Part shown: piece by piece, positions 18,023 to 27,409 of the stretch
How positions within the stretch are numbered: the first letter of the stretch is position 1
Layout: each line of letters begins with the position of its first letter
NCBI GenBank assembly: GCA_902526435.1
Contig: CABZLA010000001.1
Coordinates: 39,635 to 103,634 of the forward strand
Direction of reading: 5' to 3'
DNA from: an uncultured Prochlorococcus sp.
GTDB lineage: Bacteria; Cyanobacteriota; Cyanobacteriia; PCC-6307; Cyanobiaceae
Length of the DNA: 64,000 nucleotides
Translations under genes and position numbers: made by a program
The notes under the pieces: generated by a model
What the model saw: the letters and a program-made list of their open reading frames with translations, nothing else
What the model was told of the DNA's origin: nothing
Databases searched by the model: none

Positions 18023-18910
18023 TTAAATCTTTTTTAGTTTTTTGCTAGTAGAAATAATAGTTCCTAACAAAACGAGTACTGCACCAACAATAAAGTTACT
18101 ATTTATTAGTTCATTGAAGAACAGAATTCCCCATAAAGAGCCAAAAAGTACTTGTAAATAATTTATCCTAGCCGCTTCTGAGGTTGGTAATTTCTTTAAT
18201 CCAATTGTTAAAAATGTTTGTCCAGCTTGGGTAAACATCCCTATACCGATTATCCAAATTAAATCATTAATATTGGGTGTTACCCAATTGAAAAATACAA
18301 TTGGTGATAACGTTATTACGGATATTAAAGGAAAGTATTTAATTATTATGAAAATATCTTCTGTTAATGATAGTTTTTTAACAGTTATGTAAGCTAGGGC
18401 TGTTGATATAGCACCAAGAAATGCTATTAATAAGGTAAATTTATCAATCTCAACGTTTAAACTCGATAATTGATAGGGATTTAAGATTATTAATATTCCT
18501 AACCATCCTGTTATAGATGCAACAATCAGCTTTTTAGTAATCTTTTCATTAATTAGAATTCCTGCAAAAATAGATATGAATAAAGGGTATGTATATTGTA
18601 TAACAGTAGAAATATTTAAAGGCATATTTTTAATAGCATAAAATATACAAACCAAAGCTATCGTACCTAAAAAGCCCCTTAAAATTAGTAATGGTTTGTT
18701 TCTTCCCCAGGGATTTAAATTTTTTTTATTTATTATCAGAGAGGTAATGAACAAGCTTAATAATGATCTAAAAAATACTAATTCATATATAGGTATTCTA
18801 TTATCAATTTTTTTTACGCAAACAGTCATAAGACTGAAGAAAAAAGATGCAAATATTAAATTTACTTTTTTAAATGAATTATTCTTTTGGTTGAAAAATT
18901 CTATAAGCAT
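18023..18910 (-). CDS. EamA/DMT-family transporter
   Basis: 295 residues with about ten hydrophobic helices in two EamA repeats; a characteristic helix ends in EAARINYLQVLFGSLWGILFF. Related proteins export amino acids or other metabolites, but the substrate is not predictable here. It lies 14 bases upstream of the secreted-protein/ruvA pair and could head that operon. It diverges from dnaG with about 98 bases of shared promoter space. Confidence 0.9.
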   Translation of the reverse strand: MLIEFFNQKNNSFKKVNLIFASFFFSLMTVCVKKIDNRIPIYELVFFRSLLSLFITSLIINKKNLNPWGRNKPLLILRGFLGTIALVCIFYAIKNMPLNISTVIQYTYPLFISIFAGILINEKITKKLIVASITGWLGILIILNPYQLSSLNVEIDKFTLLIAFLGAISTALAYITVKKLSLTEDIFIIIKYFPLISVITLSPIVFFNWVTPNINDLIWIIGIGMFTQAGQTFLTIGLKKLPTSEAARINYLQVLFGSLWGILFFNELINSNFIVGAVLVLLGTIISTSKKLKKI

Positions 18911-19008
18911 TACTAAAAATAGTTTTATTGTGAAAATAAGTAGATTCTTTTAAAATTTTGACCTATAACAAAATGATTATTAGGAATTCTTTTTAGAAAA
19001 ATAAATAA

Positions 19009-21045
19009 ATGGGACCTGCTATACATCCAAGAACTATTCAGGAGGTAAAAGATAAAGCAGATATTGTAGATGTTATTTCTGAACATATCGTACTAAAGAA
19101 AAAGGGAAAAGAATTTGTTGGTATATGCCCTTTTCATGATGATAGTAAGCCATCTATGACAGTTTCTCCTGCAAAACAATTTTATTATTGTTTTTCTTGT
19201 GGAGCTGGAGGTAACTCTATTAAATTTTTGATGGAGTTTACGCGTAATAACTTTACAGATGTTGTTCTTTCACTTGCAAAAAAGAATGATATTAATGTAA
19301 TTAATGTTGATGGCCCTCAGCAAGAAATATATAAAAAACAATTATCTAGGAGAGAGGAACTATATAAGATTCTACGCGTAACAAAGGAATGGTTTAAGTC
19401 TCAATTAAATAATTCCTTGGGTAAGGAGGCTTATCATTATTTGACTTCTCAACGAAATTTAAATATTAAAAATATTAATGATTTTGAATTAGGTTATGCT
19501 CCTAATTCATGGAATGATTTATTCAATTACCTTTCAAAAGTTGAGAAATTTCCTTTAAATTTAATTTTAAGTGCAGGACTTGTTATCTCAAAGGATAATA
19601 GTGATATGGTTTACGATCGATTTAGAAATAGATTGATAGTTCCTATTTTTGATATGCAAGGGCGTGTAGTTGCTTTTGGAGGCAGATCTCTTGATGGTCA
19701 GGAACCTAAATATTTAAATTCTCCCGAAACTGAAGTTTTTGAGAAAGGTAAAATGTTGTTTGCTTTTGATAAAGCATCCAGCAATATTAGAAAACGAGAC
19801 AAGGCAGTGGTAGTGGAAGGTTATTTCGATGTTATTTCACTTCATTCAAAAGGAATTACTAATTCTGTCGCTTCTCTTGGAACGGCATTAAACAAATATC
19901 AGATTTCACAACTATGTAGATGTACTGATAGTAAAAATATAATAATTAACTTTGATTCTGATAATGCTGGAAGATTAGCTACAAAAAGGGTTATAAACGA
20001 AGTTGAAAGTTTATCTCTCCACGATCAAATAAACTTAAAAATCCTGCAATTAAAATCATTTAAAGATCCTGACGAGTACCTTAAAGGAAATACACCAGAA
20101 GATTATTTTAATTTAGTAGATAATGCTTCTTTCTGGATTGATTGGGAGATTGATCAGATTTTTGATAATAAAGACTTATCAAAATCTGATATTTTTCAGA
20201 ACGTTATTTCTTCGTTAGTTAAGTTATTAAGCAAATTTCCTCAATCTGCCACAAGAACTCACTATTTGCAAAAAGTCTCTGAAAGATTAAGTATGGGTCA
20301 AGCGAGATTAGCTATTAAATTTGAAGAAGACTTAAGAAAACAAGTTAAAGGGTTTCGTTGGCATGGCAGATCAAAAAAATTTGAACAGCCAAGTGAAGTT
20401 AGTCAGCGTGAAAAAAATGAATCAGAGATTATTTTTTACTATTTGCATTGCCCTGAACATAGACTTTTTATTCGTGAAGAATTACTTAAAAGAGAAATTA
20501 ATATCTTCAATACTGAATACATTCGTCTTATTTGGGAATCTATTTCAATAATAGAAGTAAATAATTTAAGTGCAAATTATTTAGATGATTTGAAAGATCC
20601 TAATAATAAACAATTAAATAAGGAATTTATTTCAATTAACTTGATTTCACTATTGCCTGATCATTTAGCTCTTAATGATTTAGAAGTCTCTAACAAAATT
20701 AATACTTTTATTAATCCCGATGAATTATTTTTAACCACTTTAAAAAATTCTAAACATAATCTTCTGGGTACTTTGTCTCTTCTTGAAAGATATAAATCAT
20801 TAAAAAGATGTAGACATCTTATTGAATCCTGGGGTTCTCAAAGACTTAAAACTTTGGAAAACTGTATTTCTATTTTAATCGATAATTCTTCCTTAGAACC
20901 TTCAGATTCTAACAAAGAGATTGAAGATGTATTCAAAGACTTAAACTCTGATGCTATAAAATTTCAAGAATTGTATTATTTAGAAAGACAACATATCAAT
21001 TTTCTTGATAAACAACGTTGTGGAAATTTTTCTTCTAAACAATAA
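19009..21045 (+). CDS. dnaG: DNA primase
   Basis: 678 residues. The N-terminal CHC2 zinc finger is visible (GICPFHDD, FYYCFSCGAGGNS), then the catalytic core with RFRNRLIVPIFDMQGRVVAFGGRSL and the Toprim motifs (VVVEGYFDVISL, INFDSDNAGRLAT), and a C-terminal helicase-binding region. It makes RNA primers at the fork. Start ATG at 19009 gives the usual N-terminus IHPRTIQEVKDKADIVDVIS. It ends 13 bases from a convergent gene. Confidence 0.98.
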   Translation: MGPAIHPRTIQEVKDKADIVDVISEHIVLKKKGKEFVGICPFHDDSKPSMTVSPAKQFYYCFSCGAGGNSIKFLMEFTRNNFTDVVLSLAKKNDINVINVDGPQQEIYKKQLSRREELYKILRVTKEWFKSQLNNSLGKEAYHYLTSQRNLNIKNINDFELGYAPNSWNDLFNYLSKVEKFPLNLILSAGLVISKDNSDMVYDRFRNRLIVPIFDMQGRVVAFGGRSLDGQEPKYLNSPETEVFEKGKMLFAFDKASSNIRKRDKAVVVEGYFDVISLHSKGITNSVASLGTALNKYQISQLCRCTDSKNIIINFDSDNAGRLATKRVINEVESLSLHDQINLKILQLKSFKDPDEYLKGNTPEDYFNLVDNASFWIDWEIDQIFDNKDLSKSDIFQNVISSLVKLLSKFPQSATRTHYLQKVSERLSMGQARLAIKFEEDLRKQVKGFRWHGRSKKFEQPSEVSQREKNESEIIFYYLHCPEHRLFIREELLKREINIFNTEYIRLIWESISIIEVNNLSANYLDDLKDPNNKQLNKEFISINLISLLPDHLALNDLEVSNKINTFINPDELFLTTLKNSKHNLLGTLSLLERYKSLKRCRHLIESWGSQRLKTLENCISILIDNSSLEPSDSNKEIEDVFKDLNSDAIKFQELYYLERQHINFLDKQRCGNFSSKQ

Positions 21046-21058
21046 ATTTTTTAAGAAT

Positions 21059-21514
21059 TTATAAACAATAAATTTTCAGTACCTCTTTTACTTTTCTTGG
21101 CTTGTCCTCCATAACATAAGCCTCTAACTCTTTAGAATAATTTCCAGATATTCGTATTGAGGAATTTAAAGCTTTTAATTTTCCTAAATGAATTTTATCT
21201 TCTATATTTTTTATTATCCCTGTGGGTTTATTGTTATTGCATGACTGAACTAGATGTGTCGTCTCATGCCTTAAAGCTCTTCTTATATAAAGATTTGTTT
21301 TGTGATTATCATGACCTTCGCCTTCTTTATATCCTCCTAATTTTTTAGCATTTTCAGTGCAAATAACTATTGCTTTATCTTTTCTTTTGTAAAAACCAAC
21401 AAACTTTTTATCTAAAGCACAAAGAGCTGTATTTTCTTCTATTGAATTATTTGATTTATTAATCAGCTCTATTATCTCCTTATCGATTTTGCTTAAAAAT
21501 AATATAAATTCCAT
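21059..21514 (-). CDS. HExxH-motif protein behind umuC, possible zinc metallopeptidase
   Basis: 151 residues with HETTH at 83-87 in a helix-like context (RRALRHETTHLVQSC) and a downstream KELEAYVMED (128-136) whose Glu131 or Glu129 could be the third zinc ligand, as in gluzincins. There is some resemblance to Atp23-type peptidases, but I do not recognise the family. The ATG lies nine bases after the umuC stop on the same strand, so it is probably the third gene of the umuDC transcript. Function in DNA-damage response is inference from position only. Confidence 0.75.
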   Translation of the reverse strand: MEFILFLSKIDKEIIELINKSNNSIEENTALCALDKKFVGFYKRKDKAIVICTENAKKLGGYKEGEGHDNHKTNLYIRRALRHETTHLVQSCNNNKPTGIIKNIEDKIHLGKLKALNSSIRISGNYSKELEAYVMEDKPRKVKEVLKIYCL

Positions 21515-21523
21515 ATTCCATTT

Positions 21524-22816
21524 TTATATCATTATATTTGGAATTTTTCTAATATCTGTTGTAGATCCAGAACTTAATGAATTTCTATTCATTGCCCATT
21601 CTTGTGTTTTTTTTGTAATTGCCCATGTAATTACTTCATTATTAAATTTTTTATTCAAGGAGTCAATTGTTTTCATAAGACGGATTGATTTTTTTGATTC
21701 CTCTTGAGATTCGTAATTGATAATTGATTGCTGTAAATATTTGCAATTAGTTAAATCTTGCATTAAAACCCCGGCTTTTGATAATTTATATTCCGGAGTA
21801 TAAATTTCTTTAGATAATGCAAGTACTGTTTTTAAAATAGTACTTGTATTATCTGTTGCATTTATAAGTTTTTTATAAGCACTTTTTTGATAAGGATGAT
21901 TTGAATAATGACTAGTTCTTACAAATACAGTAATGGCAGATGATTTTAGGTTTTGACTTCTCATTTTCTCAGACGCTTTTATTGCATAAATTGCTAATGC
22001 TTGAGTTAAATCTTCTAATTTTGTGATTGGTTTTCCAAAGCTTCTACTTACTTGAATCTCTTTTTTTGGCTTCTTAATTATTTCTATCGGAAGACATTTA
22101 TTACCTTTTAATTCCATTTGTAATCTTTTCCCTATAATTCCTAATTTCTTAATTATTTCATCTTCATCCATATCTCTGAATTCTTTTGCATTTTTAATCC
22201 CTTTGCTTTGTAACCAATTAGATGTTTGTTTACCAATACCCCATATTTTTTCTACACTAATTTTTCTTAAGTAATCATTATCATTATAGATCTTAGCTAA
22301 ATCAAATATTCCTGCGGAGGAATCTGTATTCTTAGCTAGATTATTAGCAATTTTTGCTCTTACTTTGTTTTCTGCTATTCCTATTGTTAAAGTTATTCCT
22401 AGATTTTGATATATTAAGCACCTTACTTTTCTTGCCCAAGGATTTAAATTCTTATCTTTAGGTCTAAGAATTGAAATAAAGGCTTCATCAATAGAATAAA
22501 TCTCTATCTCTTCAGAATAGTCCTTTAATAAATTCATTAATCTCTTGCTCATATCACCATAGAGCGAGTAATTGGAACTTAGGACTGCAACTCCTAAGTT
22601 ATTCAAACTTTCTTTGACTTTAAAATAAGGAATTCCCATTTTTATTTTCAAAGCACGAGCCTCAGGGCTTCTTGCGATAATACATCCATCATTATTAGAT
22701 AAGATTACTACTGGTTTATTCCTTAAATTGGGGTTAATACTTTGTTCGCACGAGGCGTAGAAATTATTGGCATCTATAAGAGCTATTGCTTCAGTACTTG
22801 AGCTTTTACTTTTCAT
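21524..22816 (-). CDS. umuC: Y-family DNA polymerase, UmuC
   Basis: 430 residues. Polymerase motifs are ALIDANNFYASCEQ (first metal Asp), IIARSPEARALKIKMGIPYF, LYGDMSKRLM and EIYSIDEAFIS (catalytic SIDE), followed by helix-hairpin-helix and little-finger domains. It is the catalytic subunit of the translesion polymerase V. The start overlaps the umuD stop by four bases, so the two are translationally coupled. Confidence 0.96.
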   Translation of the reverse strand: MKSKSSSTEAIALIDANNFYASCEQSINPNLRNKPVVILSNNDGCIIARSPEARALKIKMGIPYFKVKESLNNLGVAVLSSNYSLYGDMSKRLMNLLKDYSEEIEIYSIDEAFISILRPKDKNLNPWARKVRCLIYQNLGITLTIGIAENKVRAKIANNLAKNTDSSAGIFDLAKIYNDNDYLRKISVEKIWGIGKQTSNWLQSKGIKNAKEFRDMDEDEIIKKLGIIGKRLQMELKGNKCLPIEIIKKPKKEIQVSRSFGKPITKLEDLTQALAIYAIKASEKMRSQNLKSSAITVFVRTSHYSNHPYQKSAYKKLINATDNTSTILKTVLALSKEIYTPEYKLSKAGVLMQDLTNCKYLQQSIINYESQEESKKSIRLMKTIDSLNKKFNNEVITWAITKKTQEWAMNRNSLSSGSTTDIRKIPNIMI

Positions 22817-23199
22817 AAGTAACTATGTATTGAATAGATTACAACTCCCCAAATTTGTATATCAATATGATTTCTAAAACTGAAGTCTGGATATTTATGA
22901 TTTTCTGCTTTTAAATATAATTCATTATTTTTTATGGATAATCTTTTTATAGTAAATTCTCCATCTATCATCGCAATAATAATATTTCCTGGTTTAGCAG
23001 TTAGACTCTTATCTACTATTATTAAATCTTTATCTTTAATTCCTGAATTGATCATTGAGTCACCTTTGACTCTAAGAAAAAAAGTACTAAAAGGATTAGA
23101 TATTAAATGCTCGTTCAAATCAATATTTTCTTCAGTATAGTCATCTGCAGGAGAGGGAAAACCCGCTGAGACCGAATCACTTAATAATGGAATCTTCAC
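22813..23199 (-). CDS. umuD: UmuD, LexA-like self-cleaving S24 peptidase
   Basis: 128 residues, similar to E. coli UmuD in length. The cleavage site SAGFPSP (Ala12-Gly13) and the Ser48 (KGDSM)/Lys85 (EFTIKRL) dyad are present. After RecA-stimulated self-cleavage UmuD' joins UmuC in polymerase V. The GTG start at 23199 is chosen because KIPLLSD matches the family N-terminus; AAGG runs into the start codon. A LexA-like box lies 43 bases upstream. Confidence 0.95.
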   Translation of the reverse strand: MKIPLLSDSVSAGFPSPADDYTEENIDLNEHLISNPFSTFFLRVKGDSMINSGIKDKDLIIVDKSLTAKPGNIIIAMIDGEFTIKRLSIKNNELYLKAENHKYPDFSFRNHIDIQIWGVVIYSIHSYL

Positions 23200-23241
23200 C
23201 TTTTTAAAAGTTAAATCAGAAGAATACGAAATCCTTGCAAT

Positions 23242-23255
23242 AGTACATATATACT
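23242..23255 (-). promoter_or_regulatory. LexA-like SOS box upstream of umuD
   Basis: Read toward umuD the sequence is AGTATATATGTACT. It matches the cyanobacterial LexA consensus RGTACNNNDGTWCB except for one base (T for C at the fifth position). It is the only such site I noticed in front of a damage-response gene, and its distance from the GTG start (about 43 bases) fits a promoter operator. Confidence 0.7.
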
Positions 23256-23319
23256 ATATACTAAAAAATAAAATTGTGTTTGTTTTAAGAGGTTTATGTA
23301 TTAATCTTAAATCTTCTGT

Positions 23320-23733
23320 TTAGGCACGATGGTAAGGCAAATTATTAGAAATAGAAATAGCTCTATAAATTTGTTCGATAAGAATTAATCTTGCAAGTTC
23401 ATGAGGAAAAGTAAGAGGAGAGAGGCTTAGTAGAAGATTTGATTTATCTTTAATATTGGAAGGGATCCCATCTGCGTCTCCAATAAGAAAATTAATTTTT
23501 TTATTTTTAAAATTTAAAAGTAAGGAAGTTAGTTCAATTGAATTAAAGGATTGACCTTCCTCAGTAAGGCAAATAATAATATTATTAACTCGAATATTAT
23601 CAATATTAAAACTCTTAGATTCATTAATAATAAGATCAGGCATTCTTTTTTTGTATTGATTAATTCCTTCTCTTATCCAATTTTTTTTTATTTTACCAAT
23701 AGCATTTATTGATAATCTGTTAGTTTGAAGCAT
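23320..23733 (-). CDS. rlmH: 23S rRNA pseudouridine-1915 N3-methyltransferase
   Basis: 137 residues, the compact SPOUT methyltransferase RlmH. The SAM-binding knot is visible in [54 protein letters not shown] and the C-terminal YHRA. It methylates a pseudouridine in helix 69 of 23S rRNA. It precedes the umuDC region but is separated by 120 bases holding the SOS box, so it is likely an independent unit. Confidence 0.95.
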   Translation of the reverse strand: MLQTNRLSINAIGKIKKNWIREGINQYKKRMPDLIINESKSFNIDNIRVNNIIICLTEEGQSFNSIELTSLLLNFKNKKINFLIGDADGIPSNIKDKSNLLLSLSPLTFPHELARLILIEQIYRAISISNNLPYHRA

Positions 23734-23753
23734 AGAAAAAAAGAAAAATTTCT

Positions 23754-24107
23754 TTATTCATCAAGAAGATAATTAAATTCGTCATATAGTTCTTCCTCTG
23801 TCGATAGATTCTCTGATGTATTAGTTTTTCTAGAATTTATATTATGAAAAACGTCCTCACTTTTTTTTAATAATTGATTTGCATCTGATGTCTCATTTAT
23901 ATTATCGGAGTTATCAATTATAGAATAAAAAATTTTAGAAGGGTCTTCAATTTTGGAATCATTGTGGGATTCTTGAAGTTTTTCAATTGAGTTATTTTTG
24001 CTAACTAAATTATTATTTTTAATAAAAGTATTGAGTTTACCTAAATTTTTTTTTGATAGACTCATACTATTTAATAAAGATATAAGGTGTACATTTAATT
24101 TAAACAT
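23754..24107 (-). CDS. Hypothetical acidic, Asn/Ser-rich protein
   Basis: 117 residues, low in hydrophobics after residue 20, rich in Asn, Ser, Glu and Asp, ending [13 protein letters not shown]. No domain recognised; probably largely disordered. A second start (ATG 24065, MSLSKKN) is possible and would leave a more normal promoter space to the divergent rsmA, whose start is only 17 bases from the long start. It lies 20 bases upstream of rlmH and may be co-transcribed with it. Confidence 0.6.
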   Translation of the reverse strand: MFKLNVHLISLLNSMSLSKKNLGKLNTFIKNNNLVSKNNSIEKLQESHNDSKIEDPSKIFYSIIDNSDNINETSDANQLLKKSEDVFHNINSRKTNTSENLSTEEELYDEFNYLLDE

Positions 24108-24123
24108 ATTATTTCTCTTTTGG

Positions 24124-24957
24124 ATGAATTTTAAGAACCATCATCAAAAAAAAAGATTTGGACAACATTGGTTGGTTAATAATCTGATATTAGAGAAAAT
24201 CAAAGAAGTAGCTGAACTGGAAGAAAAAGATTTTATTCTAGAAATTGGTCCAGGAAGAGGAGCTTTAACATCGAAATTATTAGATTCGAAAATTAGTAGA
24301 TTACATGCTATCGAGTTAGATAAAGATTTAATTGACGTTTTAAATAATAAATTTAAAAATGATAAAAATTTTTCTCTTCAACAAGGAGATATTCTTTCAA
24401 CAAATCTTGACTCAATAAATAAAAAAATCACAAAAGTGATCGCAAATATCCCATATAATATTACAGGCCCAATATTGGATATTTTTGTAGGAAGATTAGG
24501 AATAATTAGCAAGAATAACTACAATAAAATAATTTTCTTAATGCAAAAGGATGTTGTAGATAGGATCTTAGCTAAGGATGGAAATACAAATGCAGGAGCT
24601 CTGAGTGTGCGAATGCAACTCATCTCTAATATAAGAAAAATATGTGATGTACCTCCATCTTCCTTTGACCCACCTCCAAAAGTGTTTTCTTCTTTGGTTG
24701 TTTTTGAACCATTGAGACCAGAGATGCGTTTAGATATTAAACTAGAGAAATATTTAGATAAACTTCTTAGGATTTCATTTAATTCAAGAAGAAAAATGAT
24801 AAGAAATACTCTTAATTCAATACTTTCAGCAGATGAGATAGAGCAATTATCAGAATCATCTCAAATATGCTTTAATTCAAGACCTCAGGATATTTCAATT
24901 AATAAATGGATTAAGCTTGCAGAAGCTTGTATTAAAATAACAAATAAGAATCAGTAA
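24124..24957 (+). CDS. rsmA: 16S rRNA adenine(1518/1519)-N6 dimethyltransferase
   Basis: 277 residues from ATG 24124, the start that gives the family N-terminus [14 protein letters not shown]; a longer in-frame start exists but would run through the divergent neighbour. SAM motif [16 protein letters not shown] and catalytic [11 protein letters not shown] are intact. It dimethylates two adenines in the 3' hairpin of 16S rRNA late in small-subunit assembly. ispE follows at once, an order common in bacteria. Confidence 0.97.
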   Translation: MNFKNHHQKKRFGQHWLVNNLILEKIKEVAELEEKDFILEIGPGRGALTSKLLDSKISRLHAIELDKDLIDVLNNKFKNDKNFSLQQGDILSTNLDSINKKITKVIANIPYNITGPILDIFVGRLGIISKNNYNKIIFLMQKDVVDRILAKDGNTNAGALSVRMQLISNIRKICDVPPSSFDPPPKVFSSLVVFEPLRPEMRLDIKLEKYLDKLLRISFNSRRKMIRNTLNSILSADEIEQLSESSQICFNSRPQDISINKWIKLAEACIKITNKNQ

Positions 24958-24958
24958 A

Positions 24959-25897
24959 ATGTCAAAATTATCTACAACTAAGATTTGTGTTAAATCACCT
25001 GCAAAGATAAACCTCCATCTTGAAATCATTGGAAAAAGAGAGGACGGATATCATGAATTAGCGATGATAATGCAGAATATTGATCTATCTGATTATTTAG
25101 AATTTGAGAATAATCAAATTGGTGAAATTAAGTTAAATTCTGATAGCAAATATCTAAGTCTAAATGAAGATAACTTAATAATAAAAGCGGCGAATTATAT
25201 AAAGGACTTATCAAAAAATAGAGAATTAGGAGCTAATATATTTTTAAAAAAGAATATTCCTATCGGTGCTGGTTTAGCTGGTGGTTCTAGTAATGCAGCT
25301 GCAACATTAGTTGGACTTAATAAATTATGGAATTTGGACCTTGATTACGAAAATATTTTTTTACTTTCGGCAAAACTAGGATCAGATGTACCTTTTTTTA
25401 TAGAAGGAGGATGCCAATTTTGTTTTGGAAGGGGAGAAATTCTTGAGAAATACAGTTCTAATTTTGACTTTGGCGTAATTCTTTTAAAAAACCCAAATAT
25501 TTCAATTTCAACTGTAGATACTTATAAAAAATATAGTCAAGAATTTTGTCCTAAATATTTTATTGAAACTGATAAAACCAAAAAAATCAGAAATGATTTA
25601 AGAGTAAACGGATTCAACGATTATAAATTATCAGAACAAAGGATAAATGTAAAAAATGATTTGCAAGTTATTGTTGAGAGAGAAAATAATTCTGTAAAGA
25701 AAGCATTATATCTACTTTCAAATTTGCAAAATTGTTTATCATTCTCAATGAGTGGATCTGGTCCAACATGTTTTGCTCTTTTTAAAGATATAAATATAGC
25801 TAGTGAGGTTTTTGAACAAAATCATAAAATGTTTAATAATAATGGATTTGAAGCGTGGGTCTGTAAATTAATTAATAGTGGTATTACCTTTTTGTAA
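24959..25897 (+). CDS. ispE: 4-diphosphocytidyl-2-C-methyl-D-erythritol kinase
   Basis: 312 residues of the GHMP kinase fold: SPAKINLHLEIIGKREDGYHEL at the N-terminus, ATP loop NIPIGAGLAGGSSNAAATL, and the C-terminal SMSGSGPTCFAL. It phosphorylates CDP-methylerythritol in the MEP isoprenoid pathway; dxs of the same pathway lies at 48570. The start is one base after the rsmA stop, indicating an operon. Confidence 0.97.
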   Translation: MSKLSTTKICVKSPAKINLHLEIIGKREDGYHELAMIMQNIDLSDYLEFENNQIGEIKLNSDSKYLSLNEDNLIIKAANYIKDLSKNRELGANIFLKKNIPIGAGLAGGSSNAAATLVGLNKLWNLDLDYENIFLLSAKLGSDVPFFIEGGCQFCFGRGEILEKYSSNFDFGVILLKNPNISISTVDTYKKYSQEFCPKYFIETDKTKKIRNDLRVNGFNDYKLSEQRINVKNDLQVIVERENNSVKKALYLLSNLQNCLSFSMSGSGPTCFALFKDINIASEVFEQNHKMFNNNGFEAWVCKLINSGITFL

Positions 25898-25921
25898 AAA
25901 AAATTTATTTCTCTTTTAAAA

Positions 25922-26239
25922 ATGAATAATGAACAAACATCAATTAATAAAGTAAATATTGAAACTCAAAATGCCCCTGAAAAAAGTCCCCTAAGTTTTT
26001 TAACTGGGTCCTTAACAAGTTTTCTTCTTTGTATATTTTCTTATTTTGTAAGTAATAAAATTGCAATTTACTTTTCACTCCACAAACCATCAAACTCATC
26101 TGAAATTGTTCAAAATATATCTTCTAGTATCAATACATTAATTATTGGATTGTCCTTCTTATTAACTTTTTCTTTTGCATTTATAGGATTAGGTCTTTTT
26201 ATTGTATTTATTCGAAGTTTTTTGATAAAAAAAAATTAA
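25922..26239 (+). CDS. DUF3082 membrane protein
   Basis: 105 residues with a polar N-terminus and two or three hydrophobic helices: SFLTGSLTSFLLCIFSYFVS and TLIIGLSFLLTFSFAFIGLG. The pattern, including the VQNISSSINTLIIGLSFL region, fits DUF3082, a family found in cyanobacteria and plastids with no known role. It lies 24 bases after ispE and before pdhB. Confidence 0.8.
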   Translation: MNNEQTSINKVNIETQNAPEKSPLSFLTGSLTSFLLCIFSYFVSNKIAIYFSLHKPSNSSEIVQNISSSINTLIIGLSFLLTFSFAFIGLGLFIVFIRSFLIKKN

Positions 26240-26275
26240 AATCCTAATATTATTGAATAAAACTATTATTCTTTA

Positions 26276-26371
26276 ATGTCTTTACATGACTTAGGCCTTT
26301 TAATACTTTTGCTCTCTCCAGGTATGATTTTGTCAATATTACTACTAATAACTTTTGCCGAAGGAGGCTAA
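26276..26371 (+). CDS. Tiny single-helix membrane protein (31 aa)
   Basis: ATG at 26276, TAA at 26369-26371. The product MSLHDLGLLILLLSPGM... is almost one continuous helix and ends FAEGG. The size and shape suit a small subunit of a membrane complex; I do not recognise a named family. It lies between a DUF3082 gene and pdhB on the same strand. No Shine-Dalgarno is visible upstream, so translation is not proven. Confidence 0.5.
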   Translation: MSLHDLGLLILLLSPGMILSILLLITFAEGG

Positions 26372-26422
26372 TTCAACCTTGATGGTATAAATTTATATAT
26401 ATGATGAATTAGGAAATTACTC

Positions 26423-27406
26423 GTGGCTAGCACTTTATTATTTACTGCTTTAAAAGAAGCAATTGATGAAGAGATGGCAAATGATGTAAACGTTTGCATT
26501 ATGGGAGAAGATGTAGGTCAATATGGTGGTTCTTATAAGGTCACTAAGGATCTATATGAAAAATACGGAGAATTAAGAGTTTTAGATACACCAATTGCCG
26601 AAAATAGTTTCACTGGTATGGCTGTTGGCGCAGCTATGACAGGATTAAGACCAATAGTTGAAGGTATGAATATGGGATTTTTACTATTAGCCTTTAATCA
26701 GATTTCCAACAATATGGGTATGCTCAGATATACAAGTGGAGGTAATTATAAAATACCAGCAGTTGTTCGCGGTCCTGGAGGTGTAGGTAGACAACTAGGT
26801 GCTGAACATAGTCAAAGATTAGAAGCTTACTTTCACGCAGTTCCTGGGATTAAGATTGTGGCTTGTAGCACTCCTACTAATGCAAAGGGATTAATGAAAG
26901 CTGCTATAAGGGACAATAACCCAGTTCTATTTTTTGAACATGTCCTTTTATATAATTTATCTGAGGAACTACCTGACGGAGATTATATCTGTTCTTTAGA
27001 TCAAGCTGATTTAGTCAAAGAGGGTAAAGATATTACTATATTAACTTATTCAAGAATGAGACATCATTGTTTGAAGGCTATTGAAGATTTAGATAAAAAA
27101 AATATTGACGTGGAATTAATTGATTTGATTAGTTTAAAACCTTTTGATATGAAAACAATTTCAAAATCAATCAAAAAAACTAATAATGTAATTATTGTTG
27201 AGGAATGTATGAAGACTGGAGGTATTGGAGCTGAATTAATTGCTTTGATTACCGAAGAGTGTTTTGATGATCTTGACACTAGACCTATAAGATTATCTAG
27301 TCAGGATATTCCTACTCCTTACAATGGAAATTTAGAAAATTTAACAATAATTCAACCACATCAAATAGTCGAAAAAGTTGAAGAAGTAATCAATGGGAGT
27401 ATTTAA
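26423..27406 (+). CDS. pdhB: Pyruvate dehydrogenase E1 component beta subunit
   Basis: 327 residues with the transketolase pyrimidine-binding fold ([47 protein letters not shown]) and the C-terminal transketolase domain ([19 protein letters not shown]). It pairs with E1 alpha to decarboxylate pyruvate to acetyl groups. The start is GTG at 26423, giving the family N-terminus [17 protein letters not shown]. secD follows three bases later, the usual cyanobacterial pdhB-secD-secF order. Confidence 0.96.
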   Translation: MASTLLFTALKEAIDEEMANDVNVCIMGEDVGQYGGSYKVTKDLYEKYGELRVLDTPIAENSFTGMAVGAAMTGLRPIVEGMNMGFLLLAFNQISNNMGMLRYTSGGNYKIPAVVRGPGGVGRQLGAEHSQRLEAYFHAVPGIKIVACSTPTNAKGLMKAAIRDNNPVLFFEHVLLYNLSEELPDGDYICSLDQADLVKEGKDITILTYSRMRHHCLKAIEDLDKKNIDVELIDLISLKPFDMKTISKSIKKTNNVIIVEECMKTGGIGAELIALITEECFDDLDTRPIRLSSQDIPTPYNGNLENLTIIQPHQIVEKVEEVINGSI

Positions 27407-27409
27407 GAA

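Noticed and set aside
23998..24123. Long 5' extension of rsmA
   Set aside because: It would be read through the divergent acidic-protein gene; ATG 24124 gives the family N-terminus.
26361..26390. AAGGAGG followed by ATG near 26382 as a leader peptide
   Set aside because: The frame is only two codons (ATG-GTA-TAA), and AAGGAGG is simply the GluGlyGly coding end of the small protein.
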